Assembly: GCA_017504165.1 (NCBI GenBank) | Contig: JAFVRR010000011.1 | Coordinates: forward strand, 186,001-250,000 | From: Clostridia bacterium | GTDB lineage: Bacteria; Bacillota; Clostridia; Christensenellales; Borkfalkiaceae | Length of the DNA: 64,000 bases | Direction of reading: 5' to 3' | The notes under the pieces: generated by a model | What the model was told of the DNA's origin: nothing | The model's input: only the letters and a program-made list of their open reading frames with translations | Databases searched by the model: none | Translations under genes and position numbers: made by a program | Part shown: piece after piece, positions 33,335 to 41,138 of the stretch | Position numbering within the stretch: the first letter of the stretch is position 1 | How the letters are laid out: each line of letters begins with the position of its first letter

Positions 33335-34563
33335 AAGCGGTAGTATTTACTTTAGGTTGCAAAGTTAATAGTTGCGAAAGCGCTTCGCTTATGCGTGGGC
33401 TTGAAGAATTGGGCTACGAAGTTTCAGAAGAATTATCTTTTGCCGACCTTTATATAATAAATACTTGCGCCGTTACTAAAGAGGCGGAAAAGAAATCACG
33501 CCAAGCGGTTGCTAGGGTAAGAAAGTTTAATAAAAACGCTAAAATTATAATAACGGGGTGCGCGTCGCAAAACAATCCTCAGTCGTTTATTGATAAGGAA
33601 GGGGTAACGCTAGTTACGGGTACGGAGTATAAGGACAAAATTTTATCTAATCTAGATAAAACGGGGATAGAGATTGATAATCACACGTTAGATTATAAAG
33701 AAAGTTTAACGCCCAAAACGTCAAAGACTAGGGCGTATATTAAAATTCAAGACGGTTGTAATAATTTTTGCTCATACTGTATTATTCCTTATTTAAGGGG
33801 TAGAAGTAGGTCTAGAAGTCCACTTTCAATTAAGCGTGAAATTGAACTTTTAAAACCGTTAGAGGCCGTTTTAACGGCAATAAACTTAACCGCTTATAAC
33901 TACGGTGGACAAACGCTAACCGATCTTATTAAATCGTTAACCGATTTAAACGTTAGAATTAGGCTTGGTAGTTTAGAAGAAAATATTATAACCGACGAAT
34001 TTTTAACCGCGTTAAAAAACTTAAAAGATTTTGCTCCGCATTTTCACTTGTCTTTGCAATCGGGCTCGTCTGATACTTTAAAGGCAATGAATAGAAGATA
34101 TACCGCGGAAGAGTTTTTAAAGTCTATTAAACTTATAAGAAGTTACTTTCCAAACGCGGGTGTTACTACGGATATAATAGTTGGTTTTCCAACCGAAACG
34201 GAAGAAAACTTTAACGAGACGTTAGAGTTTGTTAAAAAAGCCAAGTTTTCAGACGTGCATTGTTTCCCGTATTCCGCGCGTGAAGGAACGAAGTCTTATA
34301 AATTAAAGGATTTATCAAGTGACGTTAAAAAGCAGAGATTAGACGCCTTAATCGACCTTAAAAATCAACTAAAAAGAGAGTTTATTGATAGTAATTTAGG
34401 TAATACGCTTGAATTTGTAGTTGAAGAATACGACGGAGAATATACGCTTGGTTATACTGAAAATTATATTAAAGTTTACCTAAAAGGCGAACTTAAAGAA
34501 GGAAAATATAAAGTAAAACTAATCGCCCCGTATTGTGACGGCGCGTTAGTTGAACTTATTTAA
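33331..34563 (+). CDS. mtaB: tRNA (t6A37) C2-methylthiotransferase MtaB
   Basis: 410 residues from the ATG at 33331, overlapping the prmA stop by 4 nt; an upstream in-frame ATG at 33304 lies deep in prmA and is rejected. It is a radical SAM methylthiotransferase that adds a methylthio group to t6A37 of tRNAs reading ANN codons. Cluster ligands are C10, C46 and C77 in the MTTase domain (TLGCKVN, NTCAVT, TGCAS) and C143/C147/C150 in CNNFCSYC of the radical SAM domain. A C-terminal TRAM-like region (EFVVEEYDGEYTLGYTENYIKVYL) binds tRNA. Confidence 0.95.
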   Translation: MKAVVFTLGCKVNSCESASLMRGLEELGYEVSEELSFADLYIINTCAVTKEAEKKSRQAVARVRKFNKNAKIIITGCASQNNPQSFIDKEGVTLVTGTEYKDKILSNLDKTGIEIDNHTLDYKESLTPKTSKTRAYIKIQDGCNNFCSYCIIPYLRGRSRSRSPLSIKREIELLKPLEAVLTAINLTAYNYGGQTLTDLIKSLTDLNVRIRLGSLEENIITDEFLTALKNLKDFAPHFHLSLQSGSSDTLKAMNRRYTAEEFLKSIKLIRSYFPNAGVTTDIIVGFPTETEENFNETLEFVKKAKFSDVHCFPYSAREGTKSYKLKDLSSDVKKQRLDALIDLKNQLKREFIDSNLGNTLEFVVEEYDGEYTLGYTENYIKVYLKGELKEGKYKVKLIAPYCDGALVELI

Positions 34564-34575
34564 AAGGAGATAATT

Positions 34576-34914
34576 ATGGACTGTTTATTTTGTAAATTTA
34601 TTAGTGGAGAAATTCCTGTAAACAAATTATACGAAGATGAGAATTTTATCGTTATTCGCGATATTGAGCCTAAGGCAAAAAATCACTATTTAGCGATTGT
34701 TAAATCTCACTTCAAACTCTTTGCCGAAATGAATGAAGAGCAAGCCGAAATGCTTAAAAATACTTTAAAGAAAATTCCGGAACTTGCTGAACTACTTGAA
34801 CTTCAAGGGGGGTATAGAATAGTGGTTAACCAAGGCGACGATGCAGGTCAAACCGTTCCACACCTTCACATACACATTCTTTGCGGTCAAAAAATGGGTT
34901 GGCAACCTGCTTAA
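34576..34914 (+). CDS. HIT-family nucleotide hydrolase
   Basis: 112 residues. Histidine-triad HxHxH is HLHIHIL (H96, H98, H100), and the N-terminal CLFCKFISGEIP with two cysteines is typical of the HinT/Hit branch, which hydrolyses AMP-lysine-type adducts and other nucleoside phosphoramidates. It follows mtaB by 12 bp with an SD (AAAGGAG), the third gene of the operon. Confidence 0.92.
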   Translation: MDCLFCKFISGEIPVNKLYEDENFIVIRDIEPKAKNHYLAIVKSHFKLFAEMNEEQAEMLKNTLKKIPELAELLELQGGYRIVVNQGDDAGQTVPHLHIHILCGQKMGWQPA

Positions 34915-35012
34915 TTGTTTCGGCTATTTTACTCTTAAAATTAACCTTATATTGAGTTGTAGCCTATTTTTATCGTTTTTAATAAAATAATTCTAAATTT
35001 TAGTAATTTTAT

Positions 35013-35041
35013 TTGACAATAATAAATACTTTTGCTATAAT
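35013..35041 (+). promoter_or_regulatory. Consensus promoter of rpsU
   Basis: TTGACA (35013-35018), 17 bp, TATAAT (35036-35041), perfect hexamers. Confidence 0.85.
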
Positions 35042-35086
35042 CGTTATGCTTAATGATGGTACCGGTAAGGTAAAGGAGGGTTGAGT

Positions 35087-35266
35087 ATGTCCACAGTTAG
35101 AGTTGGTGAAAATGAATCTTTAGATAGCGCACTTAGAAGATTTAAACGTAAATGTTCTCGTGACGGTATTATTGGCGACCTTCGTCGTAAAGAATTCTAT
35201 GAAAGACCTTCTGTTAGAAGAAAAAAGAAGGCGGAAGCTGCTAGAAAAAGAAACATCAAAGGCTAA
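35087..35266 (+). CDS. rpsU: Ribosomal protein S21
   Basis: 59 residues from the ATG at 35087 ([22 protein letters not shown]), with the strongly basic S21 tail ([15 protein letters not shown]). A very strong SD (AAGGAGGG, 35073-35080) sits 6 nt upstream. The in-frame TTG at 35081 immediately follows the SD and cannot be the start. S21 joins the 30S subunit near the anti-SD region. A terminator follows, so the downstream gene depends on read-through or its own promoter. Confidence 0.96.
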   Translation: MSTVRVGENESLDSALRRFKRKCSRDGIIGDLRRKEFYERPSVRRKKKAEAARKRNIKG

Positions 35267-35281
35267 AAATATAGTTTTTAC

Positions 35282-35318
35282 ATCCGCAAAGTAGTTGATT
35301 CTTTGCGGATTTTTTTTA
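35282..35318 (+). terminator. Intrinsic terminator after rpsU
   Basis: ATCCGCAAAG / CTTTGCGGAT 10-bp stem with a 9-nt loop, then eight T. Confidence 0.9.
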
Positions 35319-35337
35319 TTTCATCGGAGGTTTTATA

Positions 35338-35730
35338 ATGGATAAAAGTTTAAAATCATACGCTAAAGAAGCCAAGAAAAGATTTAAAAATTCCTTTTGG
35401 CAGGATTACAAAAGTAAAGTAGATAGCGAAGTTTCCGTTGCTTTAGCAGATGGGGTAGACGTATCCAAAGTGGTAAAATACTATCAAAATAAAGCATCCG
35501 TTACAATTAAAGGTGTAAAGCCTAACGATGAAGAGTTTTATTTAAAAGTTAAAAAACTACTTAGCGAATTCGGCGAAGTGAGCGATGCGATAGGTAGGCT
35601 TACCGATAAAGAATATTTTGATACTTTATCTTACGAGCAAAAACAGCGTTACACCTTAGAATTATCGCAAAAATATATTAAAGCAAAAGAAAGGTATTAT
35701 AAAGAAATACAATTTGAAAAAACTATTTAA
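35338..35730 (+). CDS. Conserved-type hypothetical protein, charged and helical
   Basis: 130 residues, rich in Lys, Glu, Asp and Tyr, predicted mostly helical, with no signal or membrane segment. It occupies the position where Bacillus has yqeY after rpsU, but the sequence (KSYAKEAKKRFKNSFWQDYKSKVDSEV..., LSYEQKQRYTLELSQKYIKAKERYYKEIQFE) does not show YqeY features. It is followed 8 bp later by an HD-domain gene, so the two probably form an operon. SD GGAGG before the start supports a real gene. Function unknown. Confidence 0.7.
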   Translation: MDKSLKSYAKEAKKRFKNSFWQDYKSKVDSEVSVALADGVDVSKVVKYYQNKASVTIKGVKPNDEEFYLKVKKLLSEFGEVSDAIGRLTDKEYFDTLSYEQKQRYTLELSQKYIKAKERYYKEIQFEKTI

Positions 35731-35738
35731 GGAATAAT

Positions 35739-36323
35739 ATGATATACGGAAAAGAAGATTTTATTAAAATTTTTAACAGTACTATTAAGCGTGAAGGTGC
35801 GGATAAACTCCTTGCTTTTTTAGAAACTTCAGACTTTTTTACCGCGCCTGCAAGCACAAGGTATCATTGTGCGTTTGAGGGCGGTTTAGTTTCGCATAGC
35901 GTAAACGTTTATAAAAGACTACTTTTTAATATAGAAAATGAATTCGGTAGCGAATGGGAAAAGTACTATAGTCACGAAACCATTGCAATTTGTTCTTTAC
36001 TTCACGACCTTTGCAAAGTGTCTTATTATAAAAAAGATTATAGAAACGTTAAAGAAAACGGTCAATGGGTTAAAAAAGAAGTGTATGTTAAAGAGGAAGA
36101 TTTGCCTTACGGCCACGGTGAAAAATCGGTTTATATCTTGCAAAGTTTTATAAAGCTTACTAGGGAAGAGGCAGTTGCTATAAACTTCCATATGGGCGGT
36201 TTTGATGTAAGAGTTAAAGGGGGCGACGGCTCGATTAGCGAGGCCTACGATAAATTCCCACTTGCAATAATGTTACACGTTTCCGATATAGAGGCCACTT
36301 ATTTAGATGAAAAAAGAGGATAA
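35739..36323 (+). CDS. HD-domain phosphohydrolase-like protein
   Basis: 194 residues with the metal-binding histidine/aspartate pattern of HD hydrolases: H43 and H53 (YHCAFEGGLVSHSVNV), the HD pair H89-D90 in SLLHDLCK, H126 in YGHGEKS, H151 in NFHMGG and the terminal LHVSDIEATYLDE. Similar domains hydrolyse nucleotides or cyclic nucleotides, or form the C-terminal part of YhaM exonucleases. No other domain is present, so the substrate is unknown. SD AAGGAAT before the ATG. Terminator directly downstream. Confidence 0.82.
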   Translation: MIYGKEDFIKIFNSTIKREGADKLLAFLETSDFFTAPASTRYHCAFEGGLVSHSVNVYKRLLFNIENEFGSEWEKYYSHETIAICSLLHDLCKVSYYKKDYRNVKENGQWVKKEVYVKEEDLPYGHGEKSVYILQSFIKLTREEAVAINFHMGGFDVRVKGGDGSISEAYDKFPLAIMLHVSDIEATYLDEKRG

Positions 36324-36328
36324 AACAA

Positions 36329-36365
36329 ATATCCATCAGTTTGCTAACTGATGGATATTTTTTAT
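36329..36365 (+). terminator. Intrinsic terminator after HD gene
   Basis: ATATCCATCAGTT (36329-36341), TGCT loop, AACTGATGGATAT (36346-36358), then T-run. Confidence 0.9.
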
Positions 36366-36439
36366 TATAACTCAAAAGTAGAAAAGTTATTATATTATCT
36401 AACTTTTCTTAATAAAATAAGACGTGGTCTTATTCGCTA

Positions 36440-36649
36440 TTAATAGTCGGTTAATCCTAGCAGATAATCGACGGAAACCTCAAAGAAGTCTGCCATGTCT
36501 GCAAGTACTGATAAGGGTGGTTCTCTTTGAGATTTTTCATAATGTAAATACGTAACGGGGTTAAGACACAGTTTTTTAGCAAGTTCTACCTGCGTCAACC
36601 CTTTTTCTTGGCGAAGTTCTTTCAGTCGCCTACCTAAAAATATTTCCAT
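36440..36649 (-). CDS. XRE-family repressor facing the SipW operon (SinR-like role)
   Basis: 69 residues that are essentially one Cro/C1 helix-turn-helix (RLKELRQEKGLTQVELAKKLCLNPVTYLHYEKSQREPPLSVLADMADFFEVSVDYLLG), most like the DNA-binding half of SinR/SlrR-type regulators, without SinR's C-terminal dimerisation helices. It is divergent from the secretion operon, and the region between holds two copies of a 17-nt palindrome, one inside the operon promoter. Repression of the operon and of its own gene is therefore likely. Inducer or anti-repressor is not visible in the window. Confidence 0.85.
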   Translation of the reverse strand: MEIFLGRRLKELRQEKGLTQVELAKKLCLNPVTYLHYEKSQREPPLSVLADMADFFEVSVDYLLGLTDY

Positions 36650-36667
36650 ATTATATTATTAAATCCC

Positions 36668-36696
36668 TTGACATTCTACCAAAATGTTAGTATAAT
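36668..36696 (+). promoter_or_regulatory. Promoter of the SipW/TasA-like operon
   Basis: TTGACA (36668-36673), 17 bp, TATAAT (36691-36696), perfect hexamers. The spacer is covered by operator 1, so a bound repressor would block RNA polymerase directly. Confidence 0.85.
36675..36691. promoter_or_regulatory. Operator 1 (imperfect palindrome)
   Basis: TCTACCAAAATGTTAGT differs from operator 2 at three positions and lies within the promoter spacer. It starts 32 bp from operator 2, about three helical turns. Confidence 0.7.
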
Positions 36697-36706
36697 TTGC
36701 ATACAT

Positions 36707-36723
36707 ACTACCATAATGGTAGT
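36707..36723. promoter_or_regulatory. Operator 2 (perfect palindrome)
   Basis: ACTACCATAATGGTAGT is an exact inverted repeat of 8 bp around a central A/T, just after the predicted transcription start. Confidence 0.78.
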
Positions 36724-36787
36724 TTATTTAATTTATTTAAACTTAATTTAGATTTTATATAGAGTATCTTAAAGGAGACTTAGAAAA

Positions 36788-37306
36788 ATGAGTGATGAAA
36801 AAGTACAAAAACCTACTCGTAACCGCTTACTTATCATACTTTCAATTATCACTTTAGTATCGATAATATTTTTTATAGCGTCTACTTGCTATATTTGCAG
36901 TCGTGACGGGTTTAAAAAAGAAATTAAAATAGTCCAAGATGGAACGACCATTGATAGTTTGGAGATTAAATCTTTAAATATGCATCCAGGAGAAATCGTT
37001 AATTATCAAGTGGTATTAAATTCTACCGCTAGTGGTAATTACGAAGTGGTTATGAATTTTAAAGAAAAAGAAGACGGTGGACTTAAAAATTTTATTATCG
37101 TTACTATTATGGACGGGAATAAAGAAATTTTAAACAAAAAACTATCGGAAGTTTTTACAGACGGTAAAATTAAAATGAATTGCAATATAACCGCTTTTAA
37201 GTCTTACGTTATAGATATAAAATATACAATGCCCGTAGAAACCGGCAACGATGCTATGAGTACTAATGCTAGCTTTGATATTGAATTTACTATTGATATG
37301 GTATGA
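36788..37306 (+). CDS. Membrane-anchored extracellular protein of the SipW operon
   Basis: 172 residues: a short cytoplasmic basic tail, one membrane helix (about 13-34, LLIILSIITLVSIIFFIASTC) and a 135-residue outside domain predicted to be a beta sandwich (SLNMHPGEIVNYQVVLNSTASGNYEVVMNF), similar in style to the TasA-type sandwich of the downstream proteins. It has the place of tapA in the Bacillus tapA-sipW-tasA operon but no clear sequence relation to TapA. It may be an anchor or nucleator for the exported proteins. First gene of the operon, SD AAAGGAG, 18 bp before sipW. Confidence 0.7.
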   Translation: MSDEKVQKPTRNRLLIILSIITLVSIIFFIASTCYICSRDGFKKEIKIVQDGTTIDSLEIKSLNMHPGEIVNYQVVLNSTASGNYEVVMNFKEKEDGGLKNFIIVTIMDGNKEILNKKLSEVFTDGKIKMNCNITAFKSYVIDIKYTMPVETGNDAMSTNASFDIEFTIDMV

Positions 37307-37323
37307 TGGCGAATGGGGGGTAA

Positions 37324-38109
37324 ATGAATAAAAAAGCATTAAAGTTAGTACAAAATATTTTAACTTACGTTTTCGTAGGTTTATGTATAGTTTTAGTCGT
37401 TTTTACCGTTCTATCTAAAAAGAACGACGGCGCGATTAGTATTTTCGGTCACGAGGCGAGAATAGTTATTTCCGAATCAATGGAAAAATGCGATCAAACT
37501 GACGTTTCTAGTTACGATATTAAAGACATACCGTTAAAATCTATGGTATTTATCGAACTTGTTCCTAAAGATGAAGAAGAGGCTAAAGAATGGTATGCAG
37601 ACCTAGAAGTTGGCGACGTTTTAACTTTTAGATATAAATACGATAGACAAGTAACCATAACGCACAGAATTATTGAAATTACGCAGAACTTAGATAGCAA
37701 AGGGAATCCAACTGGCGGATATACGATAGCATTAAAGGGTGATAATAGGGCGCTTGAAAGCGACCCTAAAGCGTCCGCTGCCGACGTTGGAACGCAAGTT
37801 ATAAACACAGAAGTTGACGGCGTTAATTATATAATAGGAAAAGTAACGGGGCAAAGCGTCGTATTAGGTTATACGATTTACGCCTTAAAACAACCGCTTG
37901 GTATTGCCCTTATAATCATAGTGCCTAGCGCGATTATTATGATTATCGAAATTATTAAAATCGTTGGCATTTTAAACGAAGATAAGAAGAAAAAAGAGCA
38001 AGAAGAAAAAGATAAACAAGCTAATGAAATTGAAGAGTTGAAAAAGCAACTTGAAGAATTGAAAAAGCAAAACGCTGAAAATTCATCAAATACTTCAACT
38101 GAAGAATAA
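37324..38109 (+). CDS. sipW: Signal peptidase I, SipW (ER/archaeal) type
   Basis: 261 residues. An N-terminal membrane helix (8-30) is followed by the catalytic Ser in ISESMEK (S52), the His that replaces Lys in this type (H114 in ITHRIIEI) and the conserved Asp in LKGDNRALESD (D140). A second membrane helix lies at about 185-214, with a charged coiled-coil tail (220-250) inside the cell. Ser-His signal peptidases of this type process a small set of dedicated substrates; here the four following genes carry matching signal peptides. SD is the unusually G-rich GGGGGG right before the start. Confidence 0.92.
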   Translation: MNKKALKLVQNILTYVFVGLCIVLVVFTVLSKKNDGAISIFGHEARIVISESMEKCDQTDVSSYDIKDIPLKSMVFIELVPKDEEEAKEWYADLEVGDVLTFRYKYDRQVTITHRIIEITQNLDSKGNPTGGYTIALKGDNRALESDPKASAADVGTQVINTEVDGVNYIIGKVTGQSVVLGYTIYALKQPLGIALIIIVPSAIIMIIEIIKIVGILNEDKKKKEQEEKDKQANEIEELKKQLEELKKQNAENSSNTSTEE

Positions 38110-38161
38110 TTACGAAATTAGACCCGTTGCGGTTTAAAATAAAAAAAGGAGAAAAATAACC

Positions 38162-38770
38162 ATGGAAAAGAAGAACAATTCTACTAAGCTCACTTTAGTA
38201 GCGGCTTGCATTGCAGTATTGTTAAGTATTTCCGCAATTGTTGGGGGAACGTTCGCGCTCTTTACAGGCGAAGCATCTGTTTCTAACAACGTATTGAAAG
38301 CAGGTTCTTTAGGTGTAAAACTTGAAAGAACTTCTTTACAATCAACTTACCTTGATAATACGGGTATTTTGATTGAAGGTCAAGACGTTGCCGATAGTCC
38401 ATACAAAGACTTCACGAAATCAGAAGAGAACGTTTTCGGTCTTACAGACACCGACGTTATAGTACCTTGCAGTAGTTATACTGCAACTATGCTTATAACT
38501 AACACTGGTTCTGTAGCATTTGACTTTACGGCTAGCTTACAAATTACAGACAATGACCAAAATGTTAAACTTTCCGAACAAGTAACTTTAAAATTACTTG
38601 ACATGAACGGCAACGAATTATCAAATGGTACTGTTTATGCGGGAACTAATAATACTTTAGCATTTAAAGTAGTATTAACGTTTAACGATTTAACAACAAA
38701 CAACTCGGTTATGAATGCGGGTGCAAAAGTTAACCTTTTAATCTCATGCACTCAAAAAACAGGTTTATAA
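38162..38770 (+). CDS. TasA/CalY-like secreted protein
   Basis: 202 residues. The signal region (about 9-35) ends GGTFALFTGEASVSNNVLKAGSL, the SipW-substrate pattern seen in TasA and CalY/camelysin (cleavage after TFA). The rest is a single beta-sandwich-like domain with VIVPCSSYTATMLITNTGSVAFDFTASLQITD, typical of TasA-type proteins that polymerise into fibres. It directly follows sipW, as tasA does in Bacillus. No sorting motif. It is the smallest and least decorated of the four exported proteins, thus the best candidate for the main fibre subunit. Confidence 0.85.
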   Translation: MEKKNNSTKLTLVAACIAVLLSISAIVGGTFALFTGEASVSNNVLKAGSLGVKLERTSLQSTYLDNTGILIEGQDVADSPYKDFTKSEENVFGLTDTDVIVPCSSYTATMLITNTGSVAFDFTASLQITDNDQNVKLSEQVTLKLLDMNGNELSNGTVYAGTNNTLAFKVVLTFNDLTTNNSVMNAGAKVNLLISCTQKTGL

Positions 38771-38809
38771 TAACCTGACAAAGTTTTTTAAATTTAAGGA
38801 GATTTAAAA

Positions 38810-41098
38810 ATGAAAAAGAAATTATTAATTACTTCGATTTTATCGGTAATTATGTGTATGTCTTTAATTGTAGGCGCAACTTTTGCGTTATTTACAAGTG
38901 AAGACAACGTTAACGTTGCTGTACATTCGGCTACAGTTGAAGTAAAAGCAAAAGTAAAAGATGGCTCTATTACTACTAAATCTTTTGATAAAATTATCAC
39001 TGAAAACGTATCTGAAGGTTTATTTGAAAATGGCGGTACTGCTAAATTTGACAATACTGCTAAAACTTTAACGCTTGATTGTCTTACACCTGGAGATGAA
39101 GTTCTATTTGTTATTGACGTGGAAAACAATAGCAATGTTATAGTTAAATATAGGGTAGAAATGTTTATTTCAGGCGAATTAGCCCCTGCGCTTGTTTGTG
39201 GCGCTAATATCAATGGTAGCGATTACGTTGTTAAAAATATGGCTACTGATTGGTTTGAAGTTCAAGCAAATACGGATATTAATGATATTGTTGTAAGCGT
39301 AGCATTCCCTGATGTAGCAGATAATAACGAGTATCAAGGTAAATCGGCTAACGTTGAATTTGCTGTAGTTGCAGTTCAAGGTAACGGCTCTGATAAGTAT
39401 AGTGTTTCAGTAGATAATGCAAATGACTTAGAAAAAGCGTTTGCAATGGGTGGCAGTATAGTTCTTACTGACGACGTTATTCTCAATAAACCTTTAACGA
39501 TTCCTGCAGAAACAAACGCAACTTTAGATTTAAATGGTAACGACCTCGTTTTAGGTGGCGTAAATACTTTTGCAACAACTAATGCTTCTGCTTCTGTTTC
39601 AATCATTAATAACGGTAAGTTGGAAATTGTTGGTAAAGGAGATATTGAAAATACCACTAGTGCTTATATTATTGAAAACAATGGTAATTTAATTGTTAAC
39701 GTAGACGGTGTTTTTTCTGGATTTGGCGCAATTCGTTCTAACTCAGGCTCAGTTATAATTGAAAAAGGTGTATTTAATTGCTCATCAAGATGGCAAGATG
39801 GTAATTATCAACATACTTTAAAAGCGAAAAATACTAAAGTTGTTATTAACGGAGGTATATTTGATGCGACTGTTAACGGTCAAACGAATGCAGTTATTAA
39901 CGTTTCAACCAGCTCTGACGTTACTATTAACGCGGGCGCGTTTAAAAACGTAGACCAACTTGGTCAATTTGACCCATATTTATTTACATATGAAGGCAAT
40001 GGTAAATTGACAATAAATGACGGTACTTTCTTTGGTGGATGGAGATTTAACGGAGAAACAACTACAACAGATATTTTTGGTGGTGATTTTACAGTTTCTT
40101 ACGATGGTCAATCTTTCAATCAACAAAGTACTCATACTTTGAAAGTTTATGGTGGTAATTATACGCCTAGCACTTTAACTAACGTTAATTCACTTGCAAA
40201 TAAAATTGATGATTTTATTGCTGATGGTTATGAAAAAGAAGATAATGGCGACGGCTCGTTTAGCGTAGACTATAAAAACGTAGACGCTTCAGATTTTAAT
40301 TCTGCTATTAAGAACGGCCAACCATTTACATTTGAACTTGGTGAAGACGCGACAATTAGTTCTGCTATTCGTAATGATGCTACTATTGACCTTGGAGGTA
40401 AAACACTTGAAGCCACGGCAACTATTGAATTAAAAAACAATAGTGACCTTGCGATTTTTGGTGGAGATTACGTAGTTAATAATACTTATGGTCACGTTGA
40501 TGTTCGCCCGTCTACTACTGAAGGTAGTACTGTTTTGTTCGAAAACGTAAACTTTGCTTATTATAAATTAGGGAGCACATATGGCCCATCTACAAATAGG
40601 TTAGGCTCAGTTGTTGAAGTGTGTGCTATAGAAACCGATGCAAAAACTGTTATCGTATTTAAAAATTGTATTTTTGATAACGCAATGGTAGTATTCGAAG
40701 GTTTGAGTGGTAAAACAGGTGAGTTTGAGGCTACTTTTGAAGATTGTACTTTTAACGCTTTAACTTCAAGCGCCCCAATTTGCGTTCAAAACTACGTTAA
40801 AGGCACTTTAAACGTTAAAGGTTGTACGTTTAATATTACGGCAACTTCATCTTCAGCATCGGCAATTTCAGTATCTTCAAGCAGTTCAACGGAAATTACA
40901 GTAAACGCTGAAAACAATACTATTAATGCAGTTGCAGCAACACCATATACTTTTGATGCTACGAAAGGTGAAACTGAAGTACATAATGTAAAAGTTAATG
41001 GTAAGCCTAAAAATATCAAATTTATTTCTTATTTAGGTACCGTATCAACAATAAATGAAGTAAATACTACTAAAACTGGTATTGCTGTTATTGAATAA
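38810..41098 (+). CDS. TasA-like N-terminus fused to a long parallel beta-helix
   Basis: 762 residues. SipW-type signal IVGATFALFTSEDNV (about 20-34) is followed by a TasA-like domain to about residue 195, then a right-handed beta-helix. The helix comes in two blocks (about 200-480 and 485-740), each opening with the same phrase type: NANDLEKAFAMGGSIVLTDDVILNKPLTIP and DASDFNSAIKNGQPFTFELGEDATIS. Turns show recurring N/G ladders (IINNGKLEIVGKGDIENT, VVINGGIFDA, ILTINDGTFFGG-like). Such folds belong to adhesins and polysaccharide-binding or -cleaving proteins; no lyase active site is recognised. No LPXTG or C-terminal membrane anchor. Probably a fibre-bound surface adhesin. Confidence 0.8.
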   Translation: MKKKLLITSILSVIMCMSLIVGATFALFTSEDNVNVAVHSATVEVKAKVKDGSITTKSFDKIITENVSEGLFENGGTAKFDNTAKTLTLDCLTPGDEVLFVIDVENNSNVIVKYRVEMFISGELAPALVCGANINGSDYVVKNMATDWFEVQANTDINDIVVSVAFPDVADNNEYQGKSANVEFAVVAVQGNGSDKYSVSVDNANDLEKAFAMGGSIVLTDDVILNKPLTIPAETNATLDLNGNDLVLGGVNTFATTNASASVSIINNGKLEIVGKGDIENTTSAYIIENNGNLIVNVDGVFSGFGAIRSNSGSVIIEKGVFNCSSRWQDGNYQHTLKAKNTKVVINGGIFDATVNGQTNAVINVSTSSDVTINAGAFKNVDQLGQFDPYLFTYEGNGKLTINDGTFFGGWRFNGETTTTDIFGGDFTVSYDGQSFNQQSTHTLKVYGGNYTPSTLTNVNSLANKIDDFIADGYEKEDNGDGSFSVDYKNVDASDFNSAIKNGQPFTFELGEDATISSAIRNDATIDLGGKTLEATATIELKNNSDLAIFGGDYVVNNTYGHVDVRPSTTEGSTVLFENVNFAYYKLGSTYGPSTNRLGSVVEVCAIETDAKTVIVFKNCIFDNAMVVFEGLSGKTGEFEATFEDCTFNALTSSAPICVQNYVKGTLNVKGCTFNITATSSSASAISVSSSSSTEITVNAENNTINAVAATPYTFDATKGETEVHNVKVNGKPKNIKFISYLGTVSTINEVNTTKTGIAVIE

Positions 41099-41138
41099 TA
41101 AATATTGTAATAAGTAAACAAATCATAGGAGGCATAAA

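Noticed and set aside
36440..36649. Orthology of the XRE protein with SinR
   Set aside because: It lacks the C-terminal dimerisation part and is much shorter; only the role and layout are alike.
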